DNA from: Halomonas fontilapidosi
GTDB taxonomy: Bacteria > Pseudomonadota > Gammaproteobacteria > Pseudomonadales > Halomonadaceae
Direction of reading: 5' to 3'
NCBI RefSeq assembly: GCF_014192285.1
Contig: NZ_JACHXQ010000008.1
Location: 1 to 64,000 of the forward strand
Length of the DNA stretch: 64,000 nucleotides
The notes beneath the pieces are model-generated. The model saw only the letters and a program-made list of their open reading frames with translations. It was not told the origin of the DNA and did not search any database. Both the position numbers and the translations under genes were made by a program. The first letter of the stretch is position 1. Each line of letters opens with the position of its first letter. Of this stretch, positions 24,233-34,861 are shown in pieces.

Positions 24233-24790
24233 TCAGGAACGCAGCACCCGGCCGGTGACCAGGTCGCGGATGGTACTGGGGCGTTCGAGGCCGCCCAGCG
24301 GGCCGTCGAGGACGGCATCGAGGTCGGCACCGAAGGTCGCGAGGACCTGGTCGGCACTGATTGCCGGCGGCTCCCCGGCACGGTTGGCCGAGGTCGAGAC
24401 CACGGGGCCACCGAAGGCTTCGCAAAGTGACACGACAAGCGGGTGGTCGGAGACCCGCAGCGCGACCCGGTCGTGGTCGCCGCGCACCAGGCGGTGGGCG
24501 CGTCCGTTGTCGGGGACCAGCCAGGTCGTGGGGCCCGGCCAGCTGGCCACCAGCGGGGCATGCAACGCCATGGGCAACCCCTCGAGCCAGGGCGCGAACT
24601 GGCCGATGCTGGCCGCCACCAGGATCATGCCCTTGGCAGGCTCCCGGCCCTTGAGGCGCAGCAGGCGTGTCAGTGCCCGGTCGTCATCGGGGTCGCACCC
24701 CAGGCCCCAGACGGCCTCGGTGGGATACGCGATCACGCCTCCCGCACGCAGGGCGTCTAGGGCCTGCTCAAGATCACTGGCCTCGATCAT
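24233..24790 (-). CDS. tsaC: Threonylcarbamoyl-AMP synthase TsaC
   Basis: 185 aa YrdC-domain protein, the short TsaC type rather than the longer Sua5. It makes threonylcarbamoyl-AMP from threonine, bicarbonate and ATP for the t6A37 tRNA modification. The motifs PTEAVWGLGCDP, KGREPAKGMILV and STSANRAGEPP are present. It lies between hemF and dprA, as in many gammaproteobacteria. Confidence 0.94.
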   Translation of the reverse strand: MIEASDLEQALDALRAGGVIAYPTEAVWGLGCDPDDDRALTRLLRLKGREPAKGMILVAASIGQFAPWLEGLPMALHAPLVASWPGPTTWLVPDNGRAHRLVRGDHDRVALRVSDHPLVVSLCEAFGGPVVSTSANRAGEPPAISADQVLATFGADLDAVLDGPLGGLERPSTIRDLVTGRVLRS

Positions 24791-24846
24791 GGGTCTCCTC
24801 GTCTGAACGCGACATGCCGGGTGACCGGCCTCGGAGGGCTATCCTA

Positions 24847-25944
24847 TCACGCTCCCCGCCGGGCCGGCAGGCGTATCCAGCCGCCGGCGGCGTGGGTCAC
24901 GGCGCCTTCCAGCTCCAGTTCGAGCAGGCCGCGCTGACAGTCGGCAACGCCTCGGCCGGTCAACGTCACCAGGGCATCCACCGGCGTAGGCGTATCGCTC
25001 AGCCAACGCAGCAACGAGTCCTCGCGCGCCTCGACGGGTGCAGGGGCCGGATCGGGCCCGGCAGAAACGGCCACGGCCCACTGGCTGAGTTCTGCGAGGA
25101 TGTCATTCAGGTCACGGACCAACACGGCACCATCGCGGATGAGTTGCAGGCAACCGCGCGCTGTCGGGTTATGGATCGATCCGGGCAGGGCAAAGACCTC
25201 ACGGTTCTGCTCGAGGGCCAGCCGGGCACTGACCAACGAGCCGCTTCGCTCGGCCGCCTCTACTACCAGCACGCCCAGCGAGAGGCCGGTGACGATACGG
25301 TTGCGGCGGGGGAAGAAGCCGGCGCGTGCCGGCGTGCCCGGCGGATGCTCGGAGAGCAGCAGGCCACCGGGCTCCTGCAGGCGCCGATAGAGGCGGTGAT
25401 GGCGCGGCGGATAGACGACATCCACCCCGCAGCCGAGCACCGCAACGCTTGCACCACCGGCGTCGAGGGCGGCCTGCTGGGCGGCGGCATCGATGCCCAG
25501 CGCCATGCCGCTGACCACGCACCAGCCACGCTCGGCCAGCTCCCGGGCAAAGCCTGCGGCATTGGTGAGCCCCTCGCGGGTTGGCCGCCGCGAACCGACC
25601 ATGGCCAGCCGCGGCGGGCCAAGGGCACCGAGGTCGCCCAGCGCCCACAGCACCGGCGGCGGATCGGCAATCTGCCCAAGCAGTGTCGGCCAGGCCGGAT
25701 GGTCGGGGTGAAGCAGGTGCCGGCCCGACTCGGCAGCGAGCCAGGCCTCGTCGGCCGCCAGCTCGGTGGAAAGGGGGCTGCGCGCAGGATGGTCGAGCCA
25801 CAGCCGCAAGGCCATGCCGGCCTCACGCGGCAGTATGGCCAGCCAGCCGCCCGGCCATTCGGGTCGCGATGCCGTCAGTTCGGCCAGGCGCGCGGCTCCC
25901 ATGCCCGGTAACCGGACGAGCGCCAGCCATTCCCGCGCCTGCAC
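24847..25944 (-). CDS. dprA: DNA processing protein DprA (Smf)
   Basis: 365 aa. The central Rossmann-like domain carries GSRRPTREG, VVSGMALGIDAAAQ and AVLGCGVD. The N-terminus has a SAM-like domain (VRLPGMGAARLAEL), and the C-terminus has a winged-helix DprA_WH domain (residues about 305-360). DprA loads RecA on incoming single-stranded DNA during transformation. It is downstream of the LysM gene, a common pairing. Confidence 0.94.
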   Translation of the reverse strand: MQAREWLALVRLPGMGAARLAELTASRPEWPGGWLAILPREAGMALRLWLDHPARSPLSTELAADEAWLAAESGRHLLHPDHPAWPTLLGQIADPPPVLWALGDLGALGPPRLAMVGSRRPTREGLTNAAGFARELAERGWCVVSGMALGIDAAAQQAALDAGGASVAVLGCGVDVVYPPRHHRLYRRLQEPGGLLLSEHPPGTPARAGFFPRRNRIVTGLSLGVLVVEAAERSGSLVSARLALEQNREVFALPGSIHNPTARGCLQLIRDGAVLVRDLNDILAELSQWAVAVSAGPDPAPAPVEAREDSLLRWLSDTPTPVDALVTLTGRGVADCQRGLLELELEGAVTHAAGGWIRLPARRGA

Positions 25945-25959
25945 CGTCAGGGTCCCGCC

Positions 25960-27069
25960 CTAGCGCAGCGCCGTGTCCAGCAGCCGCTCGGGGCTATGGA
26001 TGCGATCGCCCACGGAGAGCGTGCGACGGGCCTGCATCACCAGGCCATAGCTCATCTTTTCGTAGGGACGGAAGACCATCACCAGGCCGGCATCTTCGCC
26101 GGGCAGGCGCAGGGCCTCGCCGGTACGCGGGTCACTGACCAGCTCGCCGCGCTGCTCGACCATCAGCACATGGCCCGCCTTCAGGCCGTCGCGACGGCCA
26201 CGGTCGAGCGCCACCACCTGCAGGCGGCCGATGAAACGCACACCGCCGGGCACCGCCAGGATACGCCCATCGATCTCCCGGTCGGGAGCCCGGGGCAGAA
26301 ACTCGGTGACCAGCCGGCGATCCTCGAGCGGCAGCACGATGTCGTCGTTGCGCACCTCCTGACTGGCAGAGGTCACCTCCAGCACCGCAATGTCATCCTC
26401 CTGACGCAGGCGGCGCGCCTGACCGACACTCTCCAGTTCAAGGCCGAGCGACTCGCCGCTGGCGCTATCGACGTAGCGCTCACCCACTCGATAGATACCG
26501 AAGCGGCCGCCACCCGCGACCCGACCCCGGGCGTAGAGACGGTCGCCGGCACCGCTGACCAGACGACCATCATCCCCGGCGACCACGTAGGCCAGCTCGT
26601 CCAGCGCCTCGGCATCCTCGATCACGCGATGATCGCGCAGGAAGTGGCGTACGGTATCCAGGGGAATCGGCTCGATGGCCTCGCGGTGTGGAGTGGTGCG
26701 AACCTCCGGTGACAGCCGGACGATGCCCTGGCCACGCTCGAGGCCCAGGCAGGGACGCCCGTTGCAGTCATACAGGTAGACGACGTCGCCGGGATAGATC
26801 AGGTGCGGGTTCTTGATCTGAGGATTGACCTGCCACACCTCGGGCCACTGCCACGGATGCTGCAGGAAACGTCCCGAGATGTCCCAGAGGGTGTCCCCCT
26901 TTACCACCGTGTAGCGATCCGGCGCGTCGCCTTGCAAGCCATCTTCCCAGGAGAGTCCCTGGGCCTGGGCCAGGGTGCTGGCAAGACCCAGGGCAGCGCC
27001 CACCAGCAGGGAAGAGAGCCCGCCTTTCAGTCGTTGGCGCCAGCCCAAGGCGCATGCTGTCTGTCCCAT
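25960..27069 (-). CDS. Secreted LysM peptidoglycan-binding protein
   Basis: 369 aa. A signal peptide (about residues 1-36, ending AQA) is followed by one LysM domain (about 52-98, YTVVKGDTLWDISG to IYPGDVVYL) and a long beta-rich region of unknown role. Related genes sit between dprA and the divergent def in Pseudomonas-like genomes. It probably binds the cell wall. The ATG giving MGQTACALGW is chosen because it leads directly into the signal peptide. Confidence 0.85.
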   Translation of the reverse strand: MGQTACALGWRQRLKGGLSSLLVGAALGLASTLAQAQGLSWEDGLQGDAPDRYTVVKGDTLWDISGRFLQHPWQWPEVWQVNPQIKNPHLIYPGDVVYLYDCNGRPCLGLERGQGIVRLSPEVRTTPHREAIEPIPLDTVRHFLRDHRVIEDAEALDELAYVVAGDDGRLVSGAGDRLYARGRVAGGGRFGIYRVGERYVDSASGESLGLELESVGQARRLRQEDDIAVLEVTSASQEVRNDDIVLPLEDRRLVTEFLPRAPDREIDGRILAVPGGVRFIGRLQVVALDRGRRDGLKAGHVLMVEQRGELVSDPRTGEALRLPGEDAGLVMVFRPYEKMSYGLVMQARRTLSVGDRIHSPERLLDTALR

Positions 27070-27239
27070 CCCTGCTTTCCCCCACGTTGCTGGCCACACG
27101 CCCGACGCCAAGGAACGACGGCGACGTGGTATAGTCAGATACTATTGAAATGATGCGCACCTGGCAGTTTCGCCATCAAGCGCGTACTTCTAGAATAGTG
27201 TCATCCTGTAAATGACAGCATAACGGTGATTCCAACGCC
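27070..27239. promoter_or_regulatory. Divergent control region between the LysM gene and def
   Basis: 170 bp, locally AT-rich. It holds the inverted repeat ATAGT-N5-ACTAT near 27131-27145 and TGTCAT-N7-ATGACA near 27198-27216. Several -10-like hexamers (TATAGT, CATAAC) occur, but no complete -35/-10 pair is convincing. Promoters for both genes must lie here. Confidence 0.45.
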
Positions 27240-27752
27240 ATGGCCAAATTACCCATCCTCGAATTTCCCGACGAGCGGCTGCGCACGATCGCGACGCCGG
27301 TCGAGACGGTTGACGACGAGGTGCGCCGACTGGTCGATGACATGCTCGAGACCATGTACGACGCGCGCGGCATCGGACTGGCCGCGACTCAGGTAGACAT
27401 TCACCGCCGGGTCATCGTCATGGACGTCAGCGACGATCAGTCACGCCCGCTGGTACTGATCAACCCGACATTCACGCCCATCGGTGACGAACGTGAGCCG
27501 ATGCAGGAAGGCTGCCTGTCGATACCCGAATACTATGCCGATGTTCCCCGTGCCCTGAGGGTGCACCTCGAGGCGCTGGACCGCGACGGCCAGCCCTATG
27601 AGCTGGAGGCCGATGGCCTGCTCGCTCACTGCATCCAGCACGAATATGATCACCTCGAGGGGGTGCTGTTCGTTGACTACCTCTCCGTGCTCAAGCGCGA
27701 CCGGGTGATGAAGAAGATGCAGAAGCGCCACCGGCAGATGCAGCCCGCCTGA
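27240..27752 (+). CDS. def: Peptide deformylase
   Basis: 170 aa. It removes the N-formyl group from nascent proteins. The metal ligands are Cys92 (EGCLSIP) and His134/His138 with catalytic Glu135 (QHEYDH), and the first motif GIGLAATQV is at residues 44-52. It precedes fmt, which adds the formyl group to the initiator tRNA, as in most bacteria. Confidence 0.97.
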   Translation: MAKLPILEFPDERLRTIATPVETVDDEVRRLVDDMLETMYDARGIGLAATQVDIHRRVIVMDVSDDQSRPLVLINPTFTPIGDEREPMQEGCLSIPEYYADVPRALRVHLEALDRDGQPYELEADGLLAHCIQHEYDHLEGVLFVDYLSVLKRDRVMKKMQKRHRQMQPA

Positions 27753-27786
27753 CCCATTGCCGATCCCAGCGTAACGCCGTCCCATG

Positions 27787-27812
27787 AAGGCCGACACCGA
27801 CGTGTCGGCCTT
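27787..27812 (+). terminator. Hairpin between def and fmt
   Basis: AAGGCCGACA and TGTCGGCCTT form a perfect 10-bp stem with a 6-nt loop, followed by CCGCGTTTTC. It may be a weak terminator or attenuator that sets def and fmt apart. Confidence 0.5.
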
Positions 27813-27872
27813 CCGCGTTTTCGGCCACCTCCGTTATCATTAAGGACATCGCCCACTGGCAAGGCCCTGAAC

Positions 27873-28862
27873 ATGTCCCCACCCCTGCGCGTCATCTTCG
27901 CCGGCACCCCCGACTTCGCCGCCGAGAGCCTGGCAGCACTGCTGGCGAGCCACCACGACGTCGTTGCCGTCTATACCCAGCCCGACCGTCCCGCAGGTCG
28001 CGGTCGCAAGCTGACCCCGAGCCCGGTGAAGGCGCTGGCACTGAAGCACGACCTGCCGGTCCTCCAGCCGGCCACGCTGAAGGCTTCAGAGGTACGGGAG
28101 GAGCTCGCCGGCCACGCCGCGGACATCATGGTGGTGGTGGCCTACGGCTTGATCTTGCCCCGCGCCGTGCTCGAGACCCCGCCACTGGGCTGTCTCAACG
28201 TGCATGCCTCGCTGCTGCCGCGCTGGCGCGGGGCGGCACCCATCCAGCGAGCGATCGAGGCGGGCGATAAGGAGAGCGGCGTGACCATCATGCAGATGGA
28301 CGCGGGCCTCGACACCGGCGACATGCTGCTGGTCAAGCGTACGCCGATCTCCGCTACCACCACCAGTGGCGAACTCCACGACCGCCTGGCGCGTCTCGGC
28401 GGCGAGGCGATCGTCGAAGCCCTGGACTCACTGGCCGGCGAAGGACTCGACGCCACGCCCCAGCCCGACACAGGCGTCACCTATGCCGCCAAGCTCACCA
28501 AGGCCGAGGCGGAACTCGATTTCCGGCGCCCGGCGGTCGAGCTTGCCGCCCGAATCCGCGCCTTCAACCCCTGGCCGGTCGCCTGGTGCGCCCTGGAGGG
28601 TGACCGCCTGCGCCTGCTGATGGCACGCACTGGCTTGCCCTCCGCGGGCGAGGTCCCGGTGCCACCTGGCACGCTGCTTGCCCACGGCGCTGACGCCATG
28701 CGCATCGCCTGCGGTGAGGCCGGCGATCAGGTGCTGGAGGTGACCCGCGCCCAGCTGCCCGGCGGCAAGCCCCTGGCGGTGAGCGAACTGCTCAAGGCCC
28801 GCGCCGAGCGCTTCGCGCCCGGCACCCGACTGGGACACATCGATAAGGAGGCCACACCATGA
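27873..28862 (+). CDS. fmt: Methionyl-tRNA formyltransferase
   Basis: 329 aa. It formylates initiator Met-tRNA with 10-formyl-THF. The catalytic block LNVHASLLPRWRGAAPIQ (Asn, His) and the Asp in MDAGLDTGDM are present, with a C-terminal tRNA-binding domain from about residue 205. Its TGA overlaps the rsmB ATG by 4 bp. Confidence 0.97.
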   Translation: MSPPLRVIFAGTPDFAAESLAALLASHHDVVAVYTQPDRPAGRGRKLTPSPVKALALKHDLPVLQPATLKASEVREELAGHAADIMVVVAYGLILPRAVLETPPLGCLNVHASLLPRWRGAAPIQRAIEAGDKESGVTIMQMDAGLDTGDMLLVKRTPISATTTSGELHDRLARLGGEAIVEALDSLAGEGLDATPQPDTGVTYAAKLTKAEAELDFRRPAVELAARIRAFNPWPVAWCALEGDRLRLLMARTGLPSAGEVPVPPGTLLAHGADAMRIACGEAGDQVLEVTRAQLPGGKPLAVSELLKARAERFAPGTRLGHIDKEATP

Positions 28863-30211
28863 GCCAGGATCCCCCCGTGCACCGCTCCCGCGAGGACAAT
28901 CGCGACAATGGCCTGGCCGTGCGGGCTGCCGCCGCCCGTGCCCTGGCCCCGGTGATCACCAGCAAGGGCTCGCTCACCGGCCTCGACGACCATCAGGTGG
29001 TGGCCCGCGATCGATCCCTGTTCAAGGCCCTGTGCTTCGGCACCTGCCGTACCCTGCCTCGACTCGAGGCACTGGCCGGCAAGCTGCTGGTCAAGCCCTT
29101 CAAGGCCCGTGACGCCGACATCCAGGCCCTGCTGCTGCTCGGCATTTATCAGCAACTCTACCTGCGCATCCCGGCCCATGCCGCCGTGAGCGAGACCGCC
29201 GGTGCCGCTCGGCTGCTGGGCAAGGAGTGGGCCACCCGTGTGCTCAACGGCTGCCTGCGCCGTCTGCAGCGCGAGAGTGAGGAACTCCTCGCCGAGGTCG
29301 ACCGCGACCCGGCCGTGGCGCTGCTGCATCCCCGCTGGTGGCTCAAGGCCCTGCGCCAGGCCTGGCCCGATGACTGGCGTGCCATCTGCGAGGCCAACAA
29401 TACGCCAGGCCCCATGACGCTGCGCATCAACCGCCGCCATGGCGACCGTGAGATGTACCTGGACCGCCTCGCCGCCGCGGGCATCCAGGCGCGTCTCTGC
29501 GCGCATGCGCCGGATGGCCTGACGCTCGAAGTGCCCAGCGATGTCGAGAAACTGCCGGGCTTTGCCGAGGGCCATGTGAGCGTCCAGGATGAGTCCGCCC
29601 AACTCGCGGCCGTGCTGCTCGGCCCCTCGCTGGCGCCGCGTCCCGGCGCTCGGGTACTGGATGCCTGTTGTGCTCCGGGCGGCAAGACCGCCCACCTGCT
29701 GGAGCTCTTCGACATCGACCTGCAGGCCGTCGACAGCGATGCCTCACGTCTGGCCCGGGTCGAGGATACATTGTCACGCCTGGGGCTCAGTGCCACGCTG
29801 GCCGAGGGGGACGCCACCGAGCGCAGCTGGTGGGATGGCACCTCCTTTGATGCCATCCTGCTGGATGCCCCGTGCTCCGGCAGTGGGGTGATCCGCCGCC
29901 ACCCCGACATCAAGCGCCTGCGCCGTCCCTCGGACATCACCAGGCTGGCCGAACTCCAGGCCCGGCTGCTCGACAACCTGTGGCCGCTGCTGCATGCCGG
30001 CGGCACGCTGCTCTACGCCACCTGTTCGGTGCTTCCCGAGGAGAATGCCGAACAGATCGACCGCTTCCTGTCGCGCACGCCTGACGCGGTGGCGACCACC
30101 CCGGCCGACATGGCCTGGGGCCGTGCCGCAGGTGCCGGACGCCAATTGCTGCCGCAGCCCGACAGCCAAGACGGCTTCTTCTATGCCAGACTGGAGAAGC
30201 GTCCCGCCTGA
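28859..30211 (+). CDS. rsmB: 16S rRNA (cytosine-967-C5)-methyltransferase RsmB
   Basis: 450 aa. An N-terminal NusB-like RNA-binding domain (about residues 15-145) is followed by the SAM-dependent methyltransferase domain with [15 protein letters not shown] and the two catalytic cysteines in DAPCSGSG and [11 protein letters not shown]. It is translationally coupled to fmt, forming the usual def / fmt-rsmB / trkA order. Confidence 0.96.
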   Translation: MSQDPPVHRSREDNRDNGLAVRAAAARALAPVITSKGSLTGLDDHQVVARDRSLFKALCFGTCRTLPRLEALAGKLLVKPFKARDADIQALLLLGIYQQLYLRIPAHAAVSETAGAARLLGKEWATRVLNGCLRRLQRESEELLAEVDRDPAVALLHPRWWLKALRQAWPDDWRAICEANNTPGPMTLRINRRHGDREMYLDRLAAAGIQARLCAHAPDGLTLEVPSDVEKLPGFAEGHVSVQDESAQLAAVLLGPSLAPRPGARVLDACCAPGGKTAHLLELFDIDLQAVDSDASRLARVEDTLSRLGLSATLAEGDATERSWWDGTSFDAILLDAPCSGSGVIRRHPDIKRLRRPSDITRLAELQARLLDNLWPLLHAGGTLLYATCSVLPEENAEQIDRFLSRTPDAVATTPADMAWGRAAGAGRQLLPQPDSQDGFFYARLEKRPA

Positions 30212-30246
30212 TGGCGGGCATCACACTCCCCATCACTGGAGGTTTC

Positions 30247-30453
30247 ATGAGCCACCATACCTACAAGCATATCGAGTTGACCGGCTCCTCGGAGAAGAGC
30301 ATCGAAGATGCCATCCAGAGCGCCCTGACCAAGGCGTCCGAGAGTCTGCACGGCATGCGCTGGTTCGAGGTCACGGACACGCGTGGCCATATCGAGGATG
30401 GGCGGGTTGCCCACTGGCAGGTCACCCTCAAGGTCGGCTTTACCCTGGACTGA
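30247..30453 (+). CDS. Dodecin family flavin-binding protein
   Basis: 68 aa, typical dodecin length, with [17 protein letters not shown] and the dimer-forming strand [14 protein letters not shown]. Dodecins form hollow 12-mers that store and protect flavins (riboflavin or FMN, CoA in some). The start is supported by GGAGGT at 30238-30243; the longer frame from 30211 overlaps the rsmB stop and is unlikely. It sits between rsmB and trkA. Confidence 0.9.
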   Translation: MSHHTYKHIELTGSSEKSIEDAIQSALTKASESLHGMRWFEVTDTRGHIEDGRVAHWQVTLKVGFTLD

Positions 30454-30573
30454 GCCCCGCCACGACCTGTTCATCTCACGGCGGCTGGTTTAGGCTTGCC
30501 ACATCATGCTGCGGCGCACAAGGTGCGCCGCTCTCGATCCCCCGCCGTCTGACCGGAGCGGAACGTAACGACC

Positions 30574-31947
30574 ATGAAGATCATTATCCTCGGCGCCGGT
30601 CAGGTAGGTGGCACCCTGGCCGAGCACCTGGCCCGGGAAGAGAACGACATCACGGTGGTGGACACCGACGGTGAACGCCTGCGCGAGCTGCATACGCGCC
30701 TGGATATCCGCACGGTGACCGGGGCCGGCTCCTACCCCATGGTGCTTCGCCAGGCCGGTGGCGAGGATGCCGACATGTTGATCGCGGTGACCAACTCCGA
30801 CGAGGTCAACATGATCGCCTGCCAGGTGGCCCACACCCTGTTCCGCACGCCGACCAAGATCGCCCGGGTGCGTGCCACCGCCTACCTGACCCGCAAGGGG
30901 CTGTTCGCCCACGAGGCGGTACCCATCGATGTGCTGATCAGCCCCGAGCAGGTGGTCACCGACCATATCCGGCGGCTGATCGAGCATCCCGGCGCCCTGC
31001 AGGTGCTGGAGTTCGCCGGCGGCCTGGTTCAGCTGGTGGCGGTAAAGGCCTTCTATGGCGGCCCGCTGGTCGGCCAGGAGCTGGGCTTTCTGCGCCGTCA
31101 CATGCCCAGCGTCGATACCCGGGTAGCGGCCATCTATCGCCAGAACCGGCCGATCATCCCGCGTGGTGACACCGTGATCGAGGCCGACGACGAGGTCTTC
31201 TTCATCGCCGCCCGCCGCGACATCCGCGCGGTCATGAGCGAGCTGCGCCGCCTCGATCGCGACTTCCGCCGGGTGATGATCGCCGGCGGCGGCAATATCG
31301 GCGAGCGCCTGGCCGAGCACCTGGAGCACAGCCACCAGGTCAAGATCATCGAGCACAACCTCGAGCGCTGCACCCAGCTCTCCGAGCGCCTCGACCGCAC
31401 CGTGGTGCTGCACGGCAGCGCCACCGCCAAGCGGCTGCTGGAAGAGGAGAACATCGAGGACTGTGACATCTTCTGCGCGCTGACCAACGATGACGAGGTC
31501 AACATCATGTCGTCGATGCTGGCCAAGCGCATGGGCGCCAAGAAGGTGCTGACGCTGATCAACAACGCCGCTTACGTGGACCTGGTGCAGGGCGGCGAGA
31601 TCGACATCGCCATCTCCCCCCAGCAGGCCACCATCGGCAGCCTGCTGACGCACGTGCGGCGCGGCGACATCGTCAACGTCCACTCGCTGCGGCGCGGTGC
31701 GGCCGAGGCCATCGAGGCCATCGCCCACGGCGACACCCAGTCGTCCAAGGTGGTGGGGCGCCCCATCGGCGAGATCGACCTGCCCCAGGGGGCCACCATC
31801 GGCGCCGTGGTGCGTGGCAAGGAGGTGCTGATCGCCCATGACGACGTGGTGGTGGCATCCGGCGACCACGTCATCCTGTTCGTGATCGACAAGCGCCGGC
31901 TGCGCGACGTGGAGCGACTCTTCCAGGTCGGGTTGACGTTCTTCTGA
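30574..31947 (+). CDS. trkA: Trk potassium uptake regulatory protein TrkA
   Basis: 457 aa with two RCK units. The nucleotide-binding glycine motifs are [16 protein letters not shown] (near residue 6) and [14 protein letters not shown] (near 234), each followed by a TrkA_C domain. TrkA gates the TrkH/TrkI potassium channel in the membrane in response to NAD(H) or ATP. Potassium uptake is central to osmoadaptation in halophiles. It is 43 bp before trkH. Confidence 0.96.
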   Translation: MKIIILGAGQVGGTLAEHLAREENDITVVDTDGERLRELHTRLDIRTVTGAGSYPMVLRQAGGEDADMLIAVTNSDEVNMIACQVAHTLFRTPTKIARVRATAYLTRKGLFAHEAVPIDVLISPEQVVTDHIRRLIEHPGALQVLEFAGGLVQLVAVKAFYGGPLVGQELGFLRRHMPSVDTRVAAIYRQNRPIIPRGDTVIEADDEVFFIAARRDIRAVMSELRRLDRDFRRVMIAGGGNIGERLAEHLEHSHQVKIIEHNLERCTQLSERLDRTVVLHGSATAKRLLEEENIEDCDIFCALTNDDEVNIMSSMLAKRMGAKKVLTLINNAAYVDLVQGGEIDIAISPQQATIGSLLTHVRRGDIVNVHSLRRGAAEAIEAIAHGDTQSSKVVGRPIGEIDLPQGATIGAVVRGKEVLIAHDDVVVASGDHVILFVIDKRRLRDVERLFQVGLTFF

Positions 31948-31990
31948 TGGCACGGCCCACGACCCCCGGTGACCCGAGGAGAAGCGACCG

Positions 31991-33439
31991 ATGAGCCTGC
32001 GCATGATCCTGCGCATCCTGGGCCTGCTGCTGATGATGTTCAGCCTGACCATGGTGCCGCCGATCCTGATCTCGCTGCTGTACGCCGACGGCATGTGGGA
32101 GGCCTTCGCGGTGGCCATCGCTATCACCGTGGTCACCGGGGCGGTGATGTACCTGCCCAACCGCCACGCCCGCAAGGAGCTGCGTACCCGCGACGGCTTT
32201 TTGATCGCGGCGCTTTTCTGGAGCGTGCTGGGGCTGTTCGGCGCGCTGCCGCTGATGCTCACCGGGGACACGGCCCTGACCCTGACGGACGCCGTCTTCG
32301 AGTCCTTTTCGGGCCTGACCACCACCGGTGCCACGGTGATCACCGGCATCGAACACCTGCCCAAGGCTGTCCTCTACTACCGCCAGCAGCTGCAGTGGCT
32401 GGGCGGCATGGGGATCGTGGTCCTCGCCGTGGCCATCCTGCCGACCCTGGGGGTCGGCGGCATGGCCCTCTACCGCACCGAGATCCCGGGCCCGCTGAAG
32501 GACTCCAAGCTCACCCCGCGGATCACCGAGACGGCCAAGGCCCTCTGGTACATCTACGCCACCCTGACCCTGACCTGCATGCTGGCCTACATGGCGGCCG
32601 GCATGGACTGGTTCGATGCTCTCGGCCACAGTTTCTCCACCGTGGCCATCGGCGGCTTCTCCACCTACGACGCCAGCATCGGCCATTTCGACAGCGCCAC
32701 CATCGAGATGATCTGCGTTTTCTTCCTGCTGGTCTCCGCGGTGAGCTTCAGCCTGCACTTTCTGGCCTGGCGCCAGCGCAGCATCACGCACTACTTCCAG
32801 GACCCGGAAGCACGTTTCCTGATGCTCTTCCTGCTTGGCCTGACGGTGATCACGGTGATCTCGCTGTGGCTGACCGGCACCTATGGCACCGAGCGTGGAC
32901 TGCGTCATGCCCTGTTCGAGGTCGTCTCGGTGGCCACCACCGCCGGCTTCGCCGTGGCCGATTTCTCCACCTGGCCCGGTGCCCTGCCGTTCCTGCTGTT
33001 CGTCGCGGCTTTCGTCGGCGGCTGTTCGGGCTCGACCGGGGGTGGCATGAAAGTGATCCGCATCATCCTGATCCTCAAGCAGGGCATGCGCGAGGTGATG
33101 CGCCTGATCCACCCCAATGCGGTGATCACGGTGAAGATCGGCAAGGTCAGCGTGCCGGATGGCATCGCCCAGGCGGTGTGGGGATTCTTCTCTGCCTACG
33201 TGATGCTGTTCTTCCTGATGCTGGTGGGGGTGATGGCCACCGGGGTAGACCAGGTCACGGCGTGGTCCTCGGTGGGCTCGGCCCTCAATAACCTGGGGCC
33301 GGCGCTGGGCGAGGCCTCCGCCCACTACGGCGAACTGCCCGTGCTGGCCAAGTGGATCCTGGTCATGGCCATGCTGCTCGGTCGCCTGGAGATCTTCACC
33401 GTGCTGGTGCTGTTCACCCCGGCCTTCTGGCGCAAGTAG
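31991..33439 (+). CDS. trkH: Trk potassium transporter membrane subunit TrkH
   Basis: 482 aa, polytopic. It contains the four selectivity-filter-like repeats of the family (SGLTTTGATVI, IGGFSTYDASIG, TTAGFAVADFS, NLGPALGEASAHYG). It conducts K+ when gated by TrkA, next to which it is encoded. It could be the TrkH or TrkI paralogue; the sequence alone does not settle which name applies. Confidence 0.95.
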   Translation: MSLRMILRILGLLLMMFSLTMVPPILISLLYADGMWEAFAVAIAITVVTGAVMYLPNRHARKELRTRDGFLIAALFWSVLGLFGALPLMLTGDTALTLTDAVFESFSGLTTTGATVITGIEHLPKAVLYYRQQLQWLGGMGIVVLAVAILPTLGVGGMALYRTEIPGPLKDSKLTPRITETAKALWYIYATLTLTCMLAYMAAGMDWFDALGHSFSTVAIGGFSTYDASIGHFDSATIEMICVFFLLVSAVSFSLHFLAWRQRSITHYFQDPEARFLMLFLLGLTVITVISLWLTGTYGTERGLRHALFEVVSVATTAGFAVADFSTWPGALPFLLFVAAFVGGCSGSTGGGMKVIRIILILKQGMREVMRLIHPNAVITVKIGKVSVPDGIAQAVWGFFSAYVMLFFLMLVGVMATGVDQVTAWSSVGSALNNLGPALGEASAHYGELPVLAKWILVMAMLLGRLEIFTVLVLFTPAFWRK

Positions 33440-33466
33440 CCAACCCCAGCAAGCATCGCGGCGGGG

Positions 33467-33494
33467 TTGCCCGCCGGCTGGCTTCGTGGATAAT
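33467..33494 (+). promoter_or_regulatory. Promoter of the TraB-family gene
   Basis: TTGCCC and GATAAT are 16 bp apart, 29 bp before the start codon. This suggests the gene is transcribed separately from trkAH. Confidence 0.55.
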
Positions 33495-33523
33495 CGCCTT
33501 TCACTCCTACTGCTCGAGCGTCC

Positions 33524-34762
33524 ATGACCGACTCCCAGGACTCCGTGACCCCCGCTCGCCAGAGCGATACCACCAGCGGCCCTCGCCAGGTTCTGCAGGT
33601 GGGCGAGACCCGCTATACGCTGCTGGGCACCGCCCATGTGTCGTCGGAGAGCGCCGCGGACGTACGTGCGTTGATCCGCTCCGGCGATTTCGACGCCGTG
33701 GCCATCGAACTGTGCGACTCGCGCCACCACAGCCTCACCAACCCTGATGCCATGGGCGAGCAGGACCTGTTCCAGATCTTTCGCCAGGGCAAGGCCGGCA
33801 TGGTGGCGGCCAGCCTGGCGCTGGGCGCCTTCCAGCAGCGCGTGGCCGAGCAGTCCGGTATCGAACCCGGAGCCGAGATGCGAGCCGCCCTGGAAGAGAG
33901 CCGCGAGGCCGACCTGCCGCTGCTGCTGATCGACCGTGACGTGGGCATCACCCTAAAGCGCATCTATCACAACGTGCCCTGGTGGCAACGCTTCTCGCTG
34001 CTCTCCGGGCTATTGGGCAGCGTGCTGTCGCGCCAGCAGGTCTCCGCCGAGGAGATCGAACGGCTCAAGGAGGGCGACGTCCTGGAGTCCACCTTCAGCG
34101 AATTCGCCGCCGAGTCCGCCTCCCTCTATATGCCGCTGATCAGCGAACGCGACCGCTACATGGTGCTGCGCCTGGCAGAGGACGCCGGCCCCGGGCGCTA
34201 TCGCCACGTGCTGGTGGTGATCGGTGCCGGCCACATGAAGGGCATGGCCGAGCAACTGGCTCAGCCGCTGCCCGCCGACCCCACGCCGGAACGTGAGCAG
34301 CTCGAGGTGACCCCGCCGCCCTCGCGGATCTGGCGAGCGCTGCCCTGGGTGATCACGCTGCTGGTGCTGACCGGCTTCGCTATCGGCTTCTCGCGCAACA
34401 CCCAGCTGGGCTGGCAGCTGGTCGGGGAATGGTTTTTGATCAACGGCGTGCTCTCCGGGGCTGCAACGCTAGCGGCTCTCGCGCACCCCGTCACGGTGGC
34501 GGCGACCTTCGTTGCCGCCCCGCTGACCTCGCTCAACCCCACCATCGGCGCCGGCTTCGTTGCCGCCGGGGTGGAGCTGTGGATGCGCAAGCCCAAGGTG
34601 CGGGACTTCTCGACCCTGCGCCACGACGTCACTGAGCTCAAGGGTTGGTGGCGCAACCGGGTCTCGCGCACCCTGCTGGTCTTCCTGACCGCCACGCTCG
34701 GCTCCGCCGCCGGGACCTGGATCGCCGGCTTCCGCATCGCCGGGGCGCTGTTCGGCGGCTGA
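33524..34762 (+). CDS. TraB/PrgY/GumN family membrane protein
   Basis: 412 aa. The N-terminal TraB domain has the family motifs GTAHVS (near residue 35), VAIELCDSRH and VVIGAGHMKGM. About four membrane helices lie in the C-terminal 150 residues. TraB/PrgY proteins were first known for shutting down peptide pheromones, and the domain resembles Tiki/EreA-type proteases. Its job in Proteobacteria is unknown. Confidence 0.85.
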   Translation: MTDSQDSVTPARQSDTTSGPRQVLQVGETRYTLLGTAHVSSESAADVRALIRSGDFDAVAIELCDSRHHSLTNPDAMGEQDLFQIFRQGKAGMVAASLALGAFQQRVAEQSGIEPGAEMRAALEESREADLPLLLIDRDVGITLKRIYHNVPWWQRFSLLSGLLGSVLSRQQVSAEEIERLKEGDVLESTFSEFAAESASLYMPLISERDRYMVLRLAEDAGPGRYRHVLVVIGAGHMKGMAEQLAQPLPADPTPEREQLEVTPPPSRIWRALPWVITLLVLTGFAIGFSRNTQLGWQLVGEWFLINGVLSGAATLAALAHPVTVAATFVAAPLTSLNPTIGAGFVAAGVELWMRKPKVRDFSTLRHDVTELKGWWRNRVSRTLLVFLTATLGSAAGTWIAGFRIAGALFGG

Positions 34763-34861
34763 CCGCCCCCGCAAGGGCGAGCGCCGTGACGGTGCCCGCC
34801 ACCGCCCCTAGTGCTCGCAATCCAGACAGTGGCGGGCGTCGACATGAGAAAAAGCAGAGCC

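Noticed and set aside
30490..33730. Two long antisense open frames (over 600 codons each) opposite trkA and trkH
   Set aside because: They are GC-bias shadows of the real trkA and trkH frames, with Asp/His/Gln-rich nonsense translations.
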